14,043 nucleotides of DNA from Nitrospirota bacterium (GCA_030637135.1 DAOVVO010000024.1:1-14043), one strand, 5' to 3'. Counted from the stretch's first letter, positions 6,149 through 13,920 are shown. A program made the numbers and translations. The notes: generated from the sequence alone by a model not told the origin.

Positions 6149-7029
6149 ATTTCAGAACAGTAGAAGAAAAAGCAATTCATTCATTTTTCTTTTTAACTGG
6201 TCTATCGTCGGTTCTCATACTCGCCGGAATTTTTTTGATGCTTTTTTTTAACGGAATTAAGACATTTCAAGAGGTCCCTTTTTTTGAATTCTTCTTAGGG
6301 CGCGTATGGAACCCGTCAGCATATGGAGCGCCGTCTTACGGTATTCTTGCCATGGTTGTAAGCACTGTTATGGTCACACTTGGTGCAATGATTATTGCTG
6401 TGCCCATTGGGATCGGGTGTGCCGCGTATATTTCTGAGGTAGCCAGTCCTAAAAAAAGGGAGACGTTCAAGCCGATTATAGAAATTCTGGCAGGCATTCC
6501 ATCTGTTGCCCTGGGATTTATCGGTATTGTTCTGGTTGGTCCCCTCATATCCAGAACCTTTGGTGTGACATCCGGTTTGAACGCTTTGAACGGCGCTATG
6601 CTTCTTGCTGTTATGTCTTTGCCCACGATTATTACTATATCAGAGGATGCAATTCATGCAGTTCCCAGCGATTATAAAGAAGCATCCTATGCACTGGGTG
6701 CAAACAGGTGGACAACTCTGATCAGGGTGGTTCTCCCCGCTGCTCTTTCCGGGGTTGTAGCGTCAATCATGCTTGGAATTGGCAGGGCTATCGGGGAGAC
6801 CATGACAGTGTTGATGGTTACAGGTAATGCCCTTGCGATGCCCCATGATTTTTTTGATTCTGTAAGAACAATGACTGCTACCATTGCTATTGAACTGGGT
6901 GAGGTACCTTATGGAACCACTCATTATTATTCACTGTTTGCCATAGGTGGCGTCCTTTTTCTTATGAGTATGGGAGTAAATCTTGTTGCAGAGGTCGTTA
7001 TTGCAAGACATCGCAGGGAAAGGGTATGA
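6145..7029 (+). CDS. pstC: Phosphate ABC transporter permease
   Basis: PstC and PstA form the transmembrane phosphate channel. This 294-residue protein is hydrophobic with about six helices, the first at 15-36 and the last at 263-285. The periplasmic loop after helix one holds FFLGRVWNPSAYGAPSYGI (49-67), a PstC signature that resembles the family's WNP/YG stretch. IPSVALGFIGI (118-128) is a conserved permease segment. The cytoplasmic EAA loop, which couples to the ATPase, is at 179-198 (EASYALGANRW...LP) and runs into GIGRAIGETM (211-220), characteristic of Pst permeases. Both ends overlap neighbours by ATGA, with pstS upstream and pstA downstream, so translation is coupled. Nothing odd is seen. 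Confidence 0.95.
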   Translation: MNFRTVEEKAIHSFFFLTGLSSVLILAGIFLMLFFNGIKTFQEVPFFEFFLGRVWNPSAYGAPSYGILAMVVSTVMVTLGAMIIAVPIGIGCAAYISEVASPKKRETFKPIIEILAGIPSVALGFIGIVLVGPLISRTFGVTSGLNALNGAMLLAVMSLPTIITISEDAIHAVPSDYKEASYALGANRWTTLIRVVLPAALSGVVASIMLGIGRAIGETMTVLMVTGNALAMPHDFFDSVRTMTATIAIELGEVPYGTTHYYSLFAIGGVLFLMSMGVNLVAEVVIARHRRERV

Positions 7030-7880
7030 GATTTAAGAGATTAGATGAAATGTTCGGTTTTGGTATGCTCGGTCTATCAGCCCTGCTCGTTGTCCTGATT
7101 CTGTGCGTTATTATCTTTGATATCAGTGCAAAGGGATTGAGTGTTATTAACTGGGAGTTTTTATCAGGTTTCCCCAGAGAAGGTATGACCAAAGGGGGGA
7201 TATTTCCAGCGATTGTAGGGACAATATTTGTAACACTCATAACAACGCTCTTTTCAATTCCTCTGGGAGTATGTGCTGCAATATATATAAGTGAGTATAC
7301 GAGAGAGGGGACATTAACAGGCATTATCCGGGCTGCTATAAGAAACCTGGCAGGTGTTCCTTCTATTGTCTACGGTTTGTTCGGGGTAGCCCTGTTTGTT
7401 CAGGGTTTTCGTTTCGGTACATCAGTGCTTTCTGCAGGTCTGACACTTGGGCTTTTGACCTTGCCCTGGATAATTGCTACTTCTGAAGAGGCTCTAAGAG
7501 CGGTTCCTCAATCATACAGGGAAGGTGCCCTTGCATTAGGGGCAACAAAGTGGCAGAGCATCTATACAAATGTGCTTCCCCATGCGATTCCGGGAATATT
7601 AACAGGAAGCATCCTCGGACTGTCAAGGGCTGCAGGGGAAACAGCACCGATTCTTTTTACCGGTGTTGCTTTTTCTCTCCCTGCATTGCCCGGCTCAGTT
7701 TTTGACCAGTTTATGGCACTTCCATACCATCTCTATATTTTGTCCACACAGCATCATGCCATTGAGCAGGTAAAACCCCTTGCATATGGAACTGCTCTTG
7801 TTTTAATTGTTTTAGTTTTTGTGATGAATTTGACTGCTATGATTTTTCGATACAGGTTGAGAAAAAAATTCCAGGTATAA
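7026..7880 (+). CDS. pstA: Phosphate ABC transporter permease
   Basis: PstA is the second channel subunit and pairs with PstC. The protein is 284 residues, a usual length, with about six membrane helices beginning at 12-32 and ending near 257-275. Family segments are GLSVINWEFLSGFPREGMTKGGIFPAI (37-63), where the GGI...PAI stretch is typical, and LAGVPSIVYGLFG (108-120). The EAA loop lies at 166-185 (EGALALGATKW...LP), followed by GLSRAAGETAPIL (198-210), the PstA version of the post-EAA motif. The start ATG overlaps the pstC stop in ATGA. Seven bases separate it from pstB. Nothing in the frame suggests damage. Confidence 0.95.
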   Translation: MRFKRLDEMFGFGMLGLSALLVVLILCVIIFDISAKGLSVINWEFLSGFPREGMTKGGIFPAIVGTIFVTLITTLFSIPLGVCAAIYISEYTREGTLTGIIRAAIRNLAGVPSIVYGLFGVALFVQGFRFGTSVLSAGLTLGLLTLPWIIATSEEALRAVPQSYREGALALGATKWQSIYTNVLPHAIPGILTGSILGLSRAAGETAPILFTGVAFSLPALPGSVFDQFMALPYHLYILSTQHHAIEQVKPLAYGTALVLIVLVFVMNLTAMIFRYRLRKKFQV

Positions 7881-7887
7881 AAAGGCA

Positions 7888-8658
7888 ATGAAAAAATTTC
7901 TTTACAAAAATAAGATTATTACAAAAGATTTGAGTCTCTTTTTTGGTGAAAAACAGGTTTTAGAAAAAATAAATCTTAATATACCTGAACACAAAGTTAC
8001 AGCTATTATCGGGCCATCTGGTTGCGGGAAATCCACCTTGTTACGATGCATAAACAGAATGAACGATCTTATCGAAAGTTCACATATTGAGGGCAATATA
8101 CTCCTTGATGGAAGAAATATTTATGAAAACGGCGCTGATGTTGTGAATATCAGAAGAAAAATAGGAATGGTATTTCAGCGTCCAAATCCGTTTCCAAAAT
8201 CAATTTATAACAATGTTGTCTATGGCTTGAAGGTAAAAGGACTCAGGGATAAAAAGAGAAACACTGAGATTGTTGAAAGAAGCCTGAAAAACAGTGGCCT
8301 CTGGGAAGAGGTTAAGGAGCGGCTCAATAATTCGGCACTGGCTTTATCCGGAGGACAGCAGCAGAGATTATGCATTGCCCGAGCTCTGGCTGTTGAACCA
8401 GAGGTTATCCTGATGGACGAACCGACCTCTGCTTTAGACCCAGCCAGTACTTTAAAGATAGAGGAACTTATGGGGAAATTAAAAGAGCGGTATACTATTA
8501 TTTTAGTTACCCATAACATGCAGCAGGCTGCGAGGGTTTCGGATTTCACAGGCTTTCTCTATTTAGGGAGATTGATTGAATTTGATGAAACGAGCAGAAT
8601 ATTTACTAATCCCAAAGAGAAGCTTACTGAAAATTATATATCAGGACGTTTTGGTTAA
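7888..8658 (+). CDS. pstB: Phosphate ABC transporter ATP-binding protein
   Basis: PstB hydrolyses ATP at the cytoplasmic face to drive phosphate import through PstCA. All ABC motifs are intact in this 256-residue protein: Walker A GPSGCGKST (42-50), Q-loop VFQRPNPFPKSIYNNV (95-110, with Q97), signature LSGGQ (153-157), Walker B VILMDEP (173-179) and switch His209 in THNMQQA. The CINRMNDL segment after Walker A and QRPNPFPKSI are characteristic of PstB within the ABC family. It starts seven bases after the pstA stop, with AAGG as a short ribosome binding site, and ends 15 bases before phoU. Confidence 0.97.
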   Translation: MKKFLYKNKIITKDLSLFFGEKQVLEKINLNIPEHKVTAIIGPSGCGKSTLLRCINRMNDLIESSHIEGNILLDGRNIYENGADVVNIRRKIGMVFQRPNPFPKSIYNNVVYGLKVKGLRDKKRNTEIVERSLKNSGLWEEVKERLNNSALALSGGQQQRLCIARALAVEPEVILMDEPTSALDPASTLKIEELMGKLKERYTIILVTHNMQQAARVSDFTGFLYLGRLIEFDETSRIFTNPKEKLTENYISGRFG

Positions 8659-8673
8659 TGAGGAGGAATAGCT

Positions 8674-9342
8674 ATGACAACAAGGGAATCATTTCAAAAA
8701 TATAGACAAGAACTGGAGCAGGAACTCGTTAAAATGGGCGAAATGGTGATAAAAGCTATAAACCGTTCTGTAGAGGCGTTAAAGAGTCGAAATGTTGAAG
8801 AGGCTGAAAAAATAGCCTCGGAAGACATCTTAATTAATAAGAAGCGATGGGGTATCGAGGAGCGGTGTATCAGCCTGATTGCGACACAGCAGCCTGTTGC
8901 CACTGATTTGAGGGACCTCATAGCAATTTTAAATATAATAACCGAGCTAGAGCGTATGGGCGACTATGCTGAGGGCATTGCAAAAATTGTTATCATGATG
9001 GGAGATAGGCCCCTTATTAAACCTCTTATTGATATACCCCGGATGACTGAAAAAGCAACAGATATGATTAAAAGGTCGCTTGAAGCTTTTATGAAACGAA
9101 ATGTTAATTCGGCACGGGCAATTTGCGATGAGGATGATGAGGTAGATCTTCTTTACAATCAGATTTACCGTGAACTTATATCGTTTATGGTTGAAGACCC
9201 AAAGACAATCACGGGTGCAACACATCTGATGTGGGTAGCACATAATCTGGAAAGGATTGCTGACCGCGTAACGAATATCTGTGAACGGATCATTTACCTT
9301 GTAACCGGTGAAATCGAAGAGATAAACGTGTCAAAATATTAA
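8674..9342 (+). CDS. phoU: Phosphate signalling and transport regulator PhoU
   Basis: PhoU is a cytoplasmic helical-bundle protein that binds metal clusters and links the Pst transporter to the PhoR/PhoB two-component system, damping the response when phosphate is plentiful. The 222-residue protein has two PhoU repeats of three helices. The paired metal-ligand motifs are ELERMGDYAEGI (91-102) in the first and NLERIADRVTNICE (191-204) in the second, each with the E-x3-D pattern. LIATQQPVATDLRDL (68-82) is a conserved family segment. A strong AGGAGGA site (8661-8667) sits seven bases before the ATG, better than any other in the operon, which hints at high translation. It ends the pst operon. 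No phoR or phoB gene is in the window. Confidence 0.95.
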   Translation: MTTRESFQKYRQELEQELVKMGEMVIKAINRSVEALKSRNVEEAEKIASEDILINKKRWGIEERCISLIATQQPVATDLRDLIAILNIITELERMGDYAEGIAKIVIMMGDRPLIKPLIDIPRMTEKATDMIKRSLEAFMKRNVNSARAICDEDDEVDLLYNQIYRELISFMVEDPKTITGATHLMWVAHNLERIADRVTNICERIIYLVTGEIEEINVSKY

Positions 9343-9429
9343 AAGACTTCTTTCTTCTATTACACAATAGCTTTTTAAATTCCGTTTAGGTCTCCCCCTT
9401 TGGAAAAGGTCGGCACGACTCGATTCCGA

Positions 9430-9500
9430 GGGGATTAAGGGGGATTTTATAATTATAACTTTTACAAATCCCCCCCTAGCCCCCCTTTACTAAAGGGGGG
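9430..9500. repeat. C/G-run inverted repeats (REP-like)
   Basis: GGGGATTAAGGGGGATTT (9430-9447) pairs with AAATCCCCC just downstream (from 9466). Next to it, CCCCCCTTTA (9480-9489) and TAAAGGGGGG (9491-9500) form a perfect 10-bp inverted repeat with one central base. The arrangement resembles the dispersed poly-C/poly-G intergenic repeats seen in many environmental genomes. It lies between phoU and the DUF255 gene, where it could limit read-through of the pst transcript. Confidence 0.6.
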
Positions 9501-9544
9501 GGAATATATAGGTTGAATAGTCATTCAGAAGATTATTCCTTTTT

Positions 9545-9573
9545 GAAGCCCCGCCTTGTAGGCGGGGAGCTTC
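9545..9573. repeat. GC-rich hairpin
   Basis: CCCCGCC (9549-9555), loop TTGTA and GGCGGGG (9561-9567) form a perfect 7-bp stem. It is extended by GAAGC and GCTTC with a one-base bulge. There is no T tract behind it on either strand, so it is not a classical terminator. The form is typical of short REP-type palindromes. It ends 34 bp before the DUF255 start codon and may fold in that gene's leader. Confidence 0.6.
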
Positions 9574-9606
9574 ACTGAGAATACAGCATTTGTTTTAAGA
9601 TAATTT

Positions 9607-11574
9607 ATGAACAGACTCGCACATGAAAAATCTGCCTACCTAAAGCATGCTGCTCATCAGAAAATTGACTGGCATGCATGGTCTGATGAGGCATTTGAAA
9701 GGGCTCATAAAGAAAACAAGCCGGTATTTTTGAGTACTGGTGCCATATGGTGTCACTGGTGTCATGTAATGGCTAAGGAGTGTTTTGAAAATGAAGAGAT
9801 CATAAAACTCCTTAATGATAACTTTATTAATGTTAAGCTTGACAGGGATGAAAGACCTGATATAGACAGAATATATCAACATGCAGTTGCCGCAATGGGT
9901 GCCGGAGGTGGCTGGCCGCTCAGCGTGTTTTTAACCCACGATAAAATGCCATTTTACGGAGGCACGTATTTCCCGCCGGAAGATCAATACGGAAGGCCGG
10001 GATTCAAGAAGGTATTGAGGGCAGTGCTTGAGCTTTTTAAGTCAAAAAAGGAAGAGATTTCCCACCACACCGGCAAACTCATTAATGCACTGAAACCGAA
10101 ACCGACAGTACCTGAAGACCTGAAAGAATCAGATGTTGGCATAGCGCTGGAAAAAATTCTTTCCGAACTCGACCTTCAAAATGGCGGATTTGGCACTGCT
10201 CCAAAATTTCCCATGACAGGTGCACTGGAATTTCTCATAAACAGATATGTTCTCACACCAAAAGAATCCATAAGGCTTGCTCTCAAAAAAACACTTGATT
10301 CAATGGCGAAAGGCGGGTTTCACGATCAGATTCAGGGAGGATTTCACCGTTACTCAACAGATGAGGCGTGGATTATTCCGCACTTTGAAAAGATGGCTGA
10401 TGACAATGCGTGGCTCTTGAGAAACTATATTGATGCATATTCGATTTTCGGAGATGAATACTTCAAAAATGTAGCAAAGGAGATAATCAATTTTATTCAA
10501 GAAGTACTCTCTGACACTGATGGCGGGTTTTACGCCAGTCAGGATGCTGATGTTACGCCTGATGACGAAGGTGGATATTTCACATGGACAGATGACGATT
10601 TCAGAAAAGTGATGAGCGATGAAGAATACAGGATTCTATCCCTGCATCTTTTTCATGAAAAGGGCACCATGCATCATGATCAGGCAAAAAGGGTTTTGTT
10701 TGTGTCTCTGGGAAAAAATGAAATTGCACAAGAGATAGGAATAGATATACACAAGGTCAAAGAAATTATTACCCGGGGCAAGAAGAAATTACTCCGGGAA
10801 CGGAAAAAGAGAAAAATGCCATTTGTCGATACAACGCTCTATACGTCTTTAAACGGTATGCTCATAACAGCATATTTAAAGGCGTTTAGAGTACTCAAAG
10901 ATGAACATATCAAAGATTTTGCGCTTAAGAGTCTCCATAGAATTATGAAAAAGTATTTTATAAAAAACGAACTCTTTCACTCAGAAGGTGTAACGGCATT
11001 TCTTGATGACTATGTAAATTATGGAGAGGCTCTTGTTTCTGCATATGAAGTTACAGGAGACTCATCATATCTCAGGAAAGCAGATGACGTGATGGAATTG
11101 TGTATTCGGAAGCTCTGGGATAGTAATGAGGGAGGGTTCTTTGAAACAGAAACCCAGCTTATCGGAATGAGGCTCAAAGGAATAGAAGATATTTCTCACC
11201 CATCAGCAAACGCATTAAGTATCAGGTTATTATTGAAACTCTATCATTTGACCGGCAAAGATACATTTTATCAGTATGCTGAAAAGGCGCTCAAGGCGTT
11301 TTCTGCGAGAGCAAAGAACCAGCACATTCTTTCAGGATATTATTATTCCGCACTTGATGCATACTTCAATATGCTCACATTAACTCTCCATACAACGAAG
11401 CGCGAACTCATTGATATAGTTCTTTCAATGTACAGCCCTTATACGAATATAGCATATGGAGAAGACAGAGGTTACGTGCTTCCTTGTCTGGGGATGATAT
11501 GTTATGAACCTATAGATAATCCTGAGGCTCTTAAGGAGTTTTTGAAGAAACGTAAACAAAAAAGTGATAAGTAG
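9607..11574 (+). CDS. DUF255 thioredoxin-domain protein, YyaL/SPATA20 family
   Basis: This 655-residue protein has the two-part layout of the YyaL/SPATA20 family. The N-terminal thioredoxin-like domain (about 1-165) opens with NRLAHEKSAYL (2-12) and carries WCHWCHVM (48-55), whose C49 and C52 form a CxxC pair. It also has LDRDERPDIDRIY (78-90) and GGWPLSVFLT (101-110) with the expected cis-Pro. The rest (about 175-650) is an alpha/alpha-barrel region like N-acylglucosamine 2-epimerases and glycosidases, including GGFHDQIQGGFHRYSTD and PHFEKM. The function in bacteria is not established; a redox-linked or carbohydrate-related role is inference. There is no signal peptide. The gene stands alone, with hairpin repeats before it and a purine tract after it. 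The start has no clear ribosome binding site, but the family N-terminus begins at this Met, which supports it. Confidence 0.92.
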   Translation: MNRLAHEKSAYLKHAAHQKIDWHAWSDEAFERAHKENKPVFLSTGAIWCHWCHVMAKECFENEEIIKLLNDNFINVKLDRDERPDIDRIYQHAVAAMGAGGGWPLSVFLTHDKMPFYGGTYFPPEDQYGRPGFKKVLRAVLELFKSKKEEISHHTGKLINALKPKPTVPEDLKESDVGIALEKILSELDLQNGGFGTAPKFPMTGALEFLINRYVLTPKESIRLALKKTLDSMAKGGFHDQIQGGFHRYSTDEAWIIPHFEKMADDNAWLLRNYIDAYSIFGDEYFKNVAKEIINFIQEVLSDTDGGFYASQDADVTPDDEGGYFTWTDDDFRKVMSDEEYRILSLHLFHEKGTMHHDQAKRVLFVSLGKNEIAQEIGIDIHKVKEIITRGKKKLLRERKKRKMPFVDTTLYTSLNGMLITAYLKAFRVLKDEHIKDFALKSLHRIMKKYFIKNELFHSEGVTAFLDDYVNYGEALVSAYEVTGDSSYLRKADDVMELCIRKLWDSNEGGFFETETQLIGMRLKGIEDISHPSANALSIRLLLKLYHLTGKDTFYQYAEKALKAFSARAKNQHILSGYYYSALDAYFNMLTLTLHTTKRELIDIVLSMYSPYTNIAYGEDRGYVLPCLGMICYEPIDNPEALKEFLKKRKQKSDK

Positions 11575-11706
11575 TAGGCAGAAAGCGAGAAAAGCGGGAA
11601 AGGATAAAACAAGGCGAGAAAATGCGGGAAAAGAGGTAAAGCGGGAAAAGAAGAAAAAAGTAAGCAGTAGGCAGAATGCGGGAAAGGCGGGAAAAAGAGA
11701 AAGGAG
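11575..11706. repeat. Purine-rich degenerate direct-repeat tract
   Basis: Over about 130 bp the + strand is almost all A and G, built from variants of GCGGGAAAAG (for example GCGAGAAAAG, GCGGGAAAGG, GCGGGAAAAG). AGTAGGCAGAA at about 11571 recurs as CAGTAGGCAGAA near 11663, so part of the unit is duplicated about 90 bp apart. The tract separates two convergent genes. It has no hairpin and no T tract, so it is not a normal terminator in either direction. On the - strand it is a C/T-rich tract downstream of the dehydrogenase gene. Confidence 0.65.
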
Positions 11707-11717
11707 TTAGGTTTTTT

Positions 11718-12932
11718 TCATTCTGGCTTTATGCGGTAAATTTTGTCATCACCGCGCTTTGGTTGTCCCCTGCCGTCTGTATTATTCGTTAGAAAGTAAA
11801 GGAATTCGTCAGGTCCCTCTACTACATCCCGTATTCTACCGAATTTACCATGTTTAAAGTCGTGAGCAAACCATCGTTCAATGCCAGTTACTGTGAATCG
11901 AGTTTGAGGGGCAATTCCGAACCGGAACCTTTCCGCCTCTTTTTTCAGCTTGATTCTGATTAAAGACTGGCTTCTTAAGGTTGCTACGAAAAGGTTTCCT
12001 TTCAGATGACTTAGTTTATCTCCTTTATAAAATGTTATGCCGGACGGCGGGGTTGTTTTTTTCCACACGATGAGAGGATCAGTAAATGATTTATAGCCGG
12101 GTGCACCTATTGTCTCTGGCCATCCATAGTTTGAGCCTTTTTTTATAATATTTATCTCATCATTGGCAAAAGCAAAAAATTCTCCTGAAGGGCCATGTTC
12201 TGACGCGAAGAGCTCTTTTGTATCAGGATGCCAAGACAGTCCCTGAGGGTTTCTGTGGCCGTATGAATATACAGGTGAATTCTTGAATGGATTATCCGCG
12301 GGTATATTCCCGTCTGGTGTTACTCTTAATATCTTTCCAGCTCGTGAAGCCAGGTTTTGTGCAAGGTCAGCGTCAAAGTTTTCTCCTGTGGTAATGTAGA
12401 GCATACCATCAGGTCCAAAGGCAATTCTCCCGCCGTTATGAAATCGAGCACCTGGTATGTCATCAATAATAACTTTATCAAAGATTCCTTTTTCACCACT
12501 GTCCTTTAACCGTATTACCCTGTTCTGGATATCTTTTCCATTTCTATACGTGTGCATTACATAGATATAAGGTTTTTGAGGGAACTCGGGGTGAACCGCG
12601 AGTCCCATTAAACCGCCTTCCCCTTCATATATAACATTTATGTGGGCATATGGAGTTTCAAGGAGTTGTCCATTTTTTATGAGTTTTATATTACCAGCCC
12701 GTTCACTTACCAAGGCCCTGCTTTTCGAGAGGAATATCAAGGACCACGGTATTTGGAGATTCTCAACCCATACCTCTACGTTTACATGGTAGCCATCAGA
12801 TAAAAATGTGTCTTCAACATTTTGAGGAGTCTCTCCCATTTTTGGGATGCTCATGGCTAAACGGCTGGAAAAAAAGAGAAACAGGAAAATAAGAAATATT
12901 TTTTTCGTTTTCGTAATAAACTCCAAACTCAC
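11718..12932 (-). CDS. PQQ-dependent sugar dehydrogenase (GSDH family), exported
   Basis: This 404-residue beta-propeller protein belongs to the glucose/sorbosone dehydrogenase family, which oxidises aldose sugars with pyrroloquinoline quinone. The N-terminus is basic and then strongly hydrophobic (11-22), a signal peptide ending near residue 28, so it is periplasmic. Family motifs are seen in order: NLQIPWSLIFL (58-68), EGGLMGLAVHPEF (105-117), FHNGGRIAFGPDG (164-176), SYGHRNPQGL (223-232) and EHGP (245-248). By comparison with soluble glucose dehydrogenase, H165 is the catalytic base and R227 a PQQ contact. Members also include homologues with unknown substrates such as YliI, so the sugar is not assigned. 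The start is a GTG at 12932 with no clear ribosome binding site. It is the only - strand gene, convergent with the DUF255 gene and divergent from the gene at 13014. No PQQ biosynthesis gene is nearby. Confidence 0.9.
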   Translation of the reverse strand: MSLEFITKTKKIFLIFLFLFFSSRLAMSIPKMGETPQNVEDTFLSDGYHVNVEVWVENLQIPWSLIFLSKSRALVSERAGNIKLIKNGQLLETPYAHINVIYEGEGGLMGLAVHPEFPQKPYIYVMHTYRNGKDIQNRVIRLKDSGEKGIFDKVIIDDIPGARFHNGGRIAFGPDGMLYITTGENFDADLAQNLASRAGKILRVTPDGNIPADNPFKNSPVYSYGHRNPQGLSWHPDTKELFASEHGPSGEFFAFANDEINIIKKGSNYGWPETIGAPGYKSFTDPLIVWKKTTPPSGITFYKGDKLSHLKGNLFVATLRSQSLIRIKLKKEAERFRFGIAPQTRFTVTGIERWFAHDFKHGKFGRIRDVVEGPDEFLYFLTNNTDGRGQPKRGDDKIYRIKPE

Positions 12933-12958
12933 ATTTTGGATACGTCTTTTGATTTTTT

Positions 12959-12986
12959 TTTATATAATAACCTATAAATTTGTAAA
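12959..12986 (-). promoter_or_regulatory. Sigma70-like promoter for the sugar dehydrogenase gene
   Basis: Read on the - strand, TTTACA (12986-12981) is followed by a 16-nt spacer and TATAAA (12964-12959), each one mismatch from consensus. The predicted start lies about 20 nt upstream of the GTG at 12932. A TATAAT at 12963-12968 on the + strand overlaps it and could serve the divergent gene at 13014, but no good -35 accompanies it. The region is AT-rich, so chance matches are likely. Confidence 0.45.
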
Positions 12987-13013
12987 TAGATAAGGGAAAG
13001 GCGAGAATCTTTT

Positions 13014-13175
13014 ATGCCTCATTTTGGATTAATGGATGAAGATGCCCTTGGTCCAGTAGAAGGGCCTCTCATGCGGGTCAAGCTCCACATTCGTGGAGCC
13101 ATACGAAGACTGCGTCAGGGTAAAACATCATTGGCCATTATAACCCTCTATGACGCACTGGTTTCTGCTCTGTAA
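13014..13175 (+). pseudogene. N-terminal part of a frame-broken small protein
   Basis: An ATG at 13014, with the purine-rich AGGGAAAGGCGAGA upstream as a weak ribosome binding site, opens 53 codons and then meets TAA at 13173-13175. The peptide has an acidic start (MDEDALGPVEGP), a basic helix-like middle (MRVKLHIRGAIRRLRQGK) and ALVSAL at its end. Skipping one base (T13173) continues it as NWYINSPEKKK in the next frame, which runs to 13461. The joined product would be about 147 residues. I infer one ancestral gene interrupted by a one-base insertion, a sequencing error or a +1 frameshift site. The family is not recognised. Confidence 0.6.
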
Positions 13176-13461
13176 TTGGTATATAAATTCGCCTGAAAAA
13201 AAGAAGAATCTCCAGATCCGAGAGGATGATGATTTAAAAGATGATAAAACCATTTTTAACGTTTTAAAACGCTCAGGTGTGCTTGATGGTGAATTTGATT
13301 ATGAGACATTTGATGCACTGGTTACGAAAGCATTGACACAGGAATTGCCTGCTGGTGATTATAGTGATGTTTTAAAGGGAATTGAGTCTGTTATGACACA
13401 ACTCGGGATTATGCCCTTTGATGAATCAAAGCTTCCGCCTGAAGATCCATCTACCTTTTGA
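13150..13461 (+). CDS. C-terminal part of the frame-broken small protein
   Basis: This open frame has an ATG at 13150, but that codon lies inside the upstream frame and has no ribosome binding site, so real translation of this part probably depends on the first half. The useful coding begins about 13174 (NWYINSPEKKK). The sequence is soluble and mostly helical: a charged loop REDDDLKDDKTI, a helix FNVLKRSGVLDG, acidic DYETFDALVTKAL, then DYSDVLKGIESVMTQLGIMPFDESKLPPEDPSTF. The ending looks like a structured conserved tail rather than drift, and the frame shows no further stops. I know no function. It may be a truncated, frameshifted or, less likely, separately translated gene. It sits divergent from the sugar dehydrogenase, 190 bp before repeat copy C. 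Confidence 0.6.
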   Translation: MTHWFLLCNWYINSPEKKKNLQIREDDDLKDDKTIFNVLKRSGVLDGEFDYETFDALVTKALTQELPAGDYSDVLKGIESVMTQLGIMPFDESKLPPEDPSTF

Positions 13462-13646
13462 GACAGGAATCGCATAAAAATTTTTCTGTATGGGGGAAAG
13501 CCTTAGATTAAAGAAGTACAATTTGACAACTATGTAAAGTAACAAATCAAAAACCTTCATAATTTAAAATCTTTCTCTGAATGTAACTATCCGTAATGAA
13601 ATATTCTTATGATGGTATTTTTAAGTCTTAAACAGAATGAAACATT
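13462..13646. other. Intergenic stretch without recognised feature
   Basis: This is AT-rich sequence following the frame-broken gene. A TTGACA near 13524 has no acceptable -10 at 16-18 bp. No gene, RNA or clear hairpin terminator is visible. The rest of this 455-bp gene-free region holds repeat copy C, a promoter candidate and a repeat next to the GIY-YIG start, listed separately. Confidence 0.5.
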
Positions 13647-13726
13647 ACCCCGTTAGAGATTTTACAATCTCTAATGGTATGCGCCGACGGTGGCAGTTAA
13701 CCACCATTGGCTTTCTCTAACAGGGT
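13647..13726 (-). repeat. Short hairpin repeat, copy C (inverted)
   Basis: The ends are inverted repeats: ACCCCGTTAGAGA (13647-13659) and TCTCTAACAGGGT (13714-13726), differing at one position. Inside are a 9- to 10-bp stem with a TTAC loop (13652-13675) and GGTGG...CCACC around a GTTAAC centre. Its reverse complement matches copy B closely but carries about 17 extra bases next to the small GCCA/TGGC hairpin. Terminal inverted repeats with no coding content make it look like a MITE or REP-class element. I see no target-site duplication. Confidence 0.75.
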
Positions 13727-13763
13727 AAATTAATCAGAAAAAGTTGCACGTTTACGCCCCAGG

Positions 13764-13792
13764 TTGAAAGATTTATTATATTATTTTATAAA
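13764..13792 (+). promoter_or_regulatory. Sigma70-like promoter candidate ahead of the GIY-YIG gene
   Basis: TTGAAA (13764-13769), a 17-nt spacer and TATAAA (13787-13792), each one mismatch from consensus. A leader of roughly 115-120 nt would run to the ATG at 13917. The surroundings are very AT-rich, which raises the chance of a false match. Confidence 0.4.
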
Positions 13793-13860
13793 TTATATAA
13801 TGTGCTAAAATTGACAACCGAAGGAGTTAATACAAACGCATTAAGTAAATTGCCAACGCT

Positions 13861-13920
13861 AAGAGCAAAAGCTCTATTGTGTCGTTGCGAAGGAACGAAG
13901 TGACTGAAGCAATCTCATGA
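13861..13920. repeat. Hairpin plus dispersed-type repeat at the GIY-YIG start
   Basis: AGAGC-AAAA-GCTCT (13861-13874) is a 5-bp hairpin. It is followed by TTGCGAAGGAACGAAG, TGACTGAAGCAATCTC and then the ATGA of the nuclease gene. The GCGAAGGAACGAAGTGACTG pattern resembles short intergenic repeats of the form 'attgcgag...gaagcaatctc', which are dispersed in many environmental genomes. Only one copy lies in this window, so its repetitive nature rests on recollection. The start codon appears to sit at the repeat edge. Confidence 0.4.

Noticed and set aside
13150..13152. ATG as true start of an independent protein
   Set aside because: There is no ribosome binding site, it lies inside the preceding frame, and a better contiguous reading arises by skipping one base at 13173.
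126..13726. CRISPR array from the repeated TTAGAGA-containing units
   Set aside because: The copies are kilobases apart, differ in length and orientation, and have no regular spacers or cas genes.
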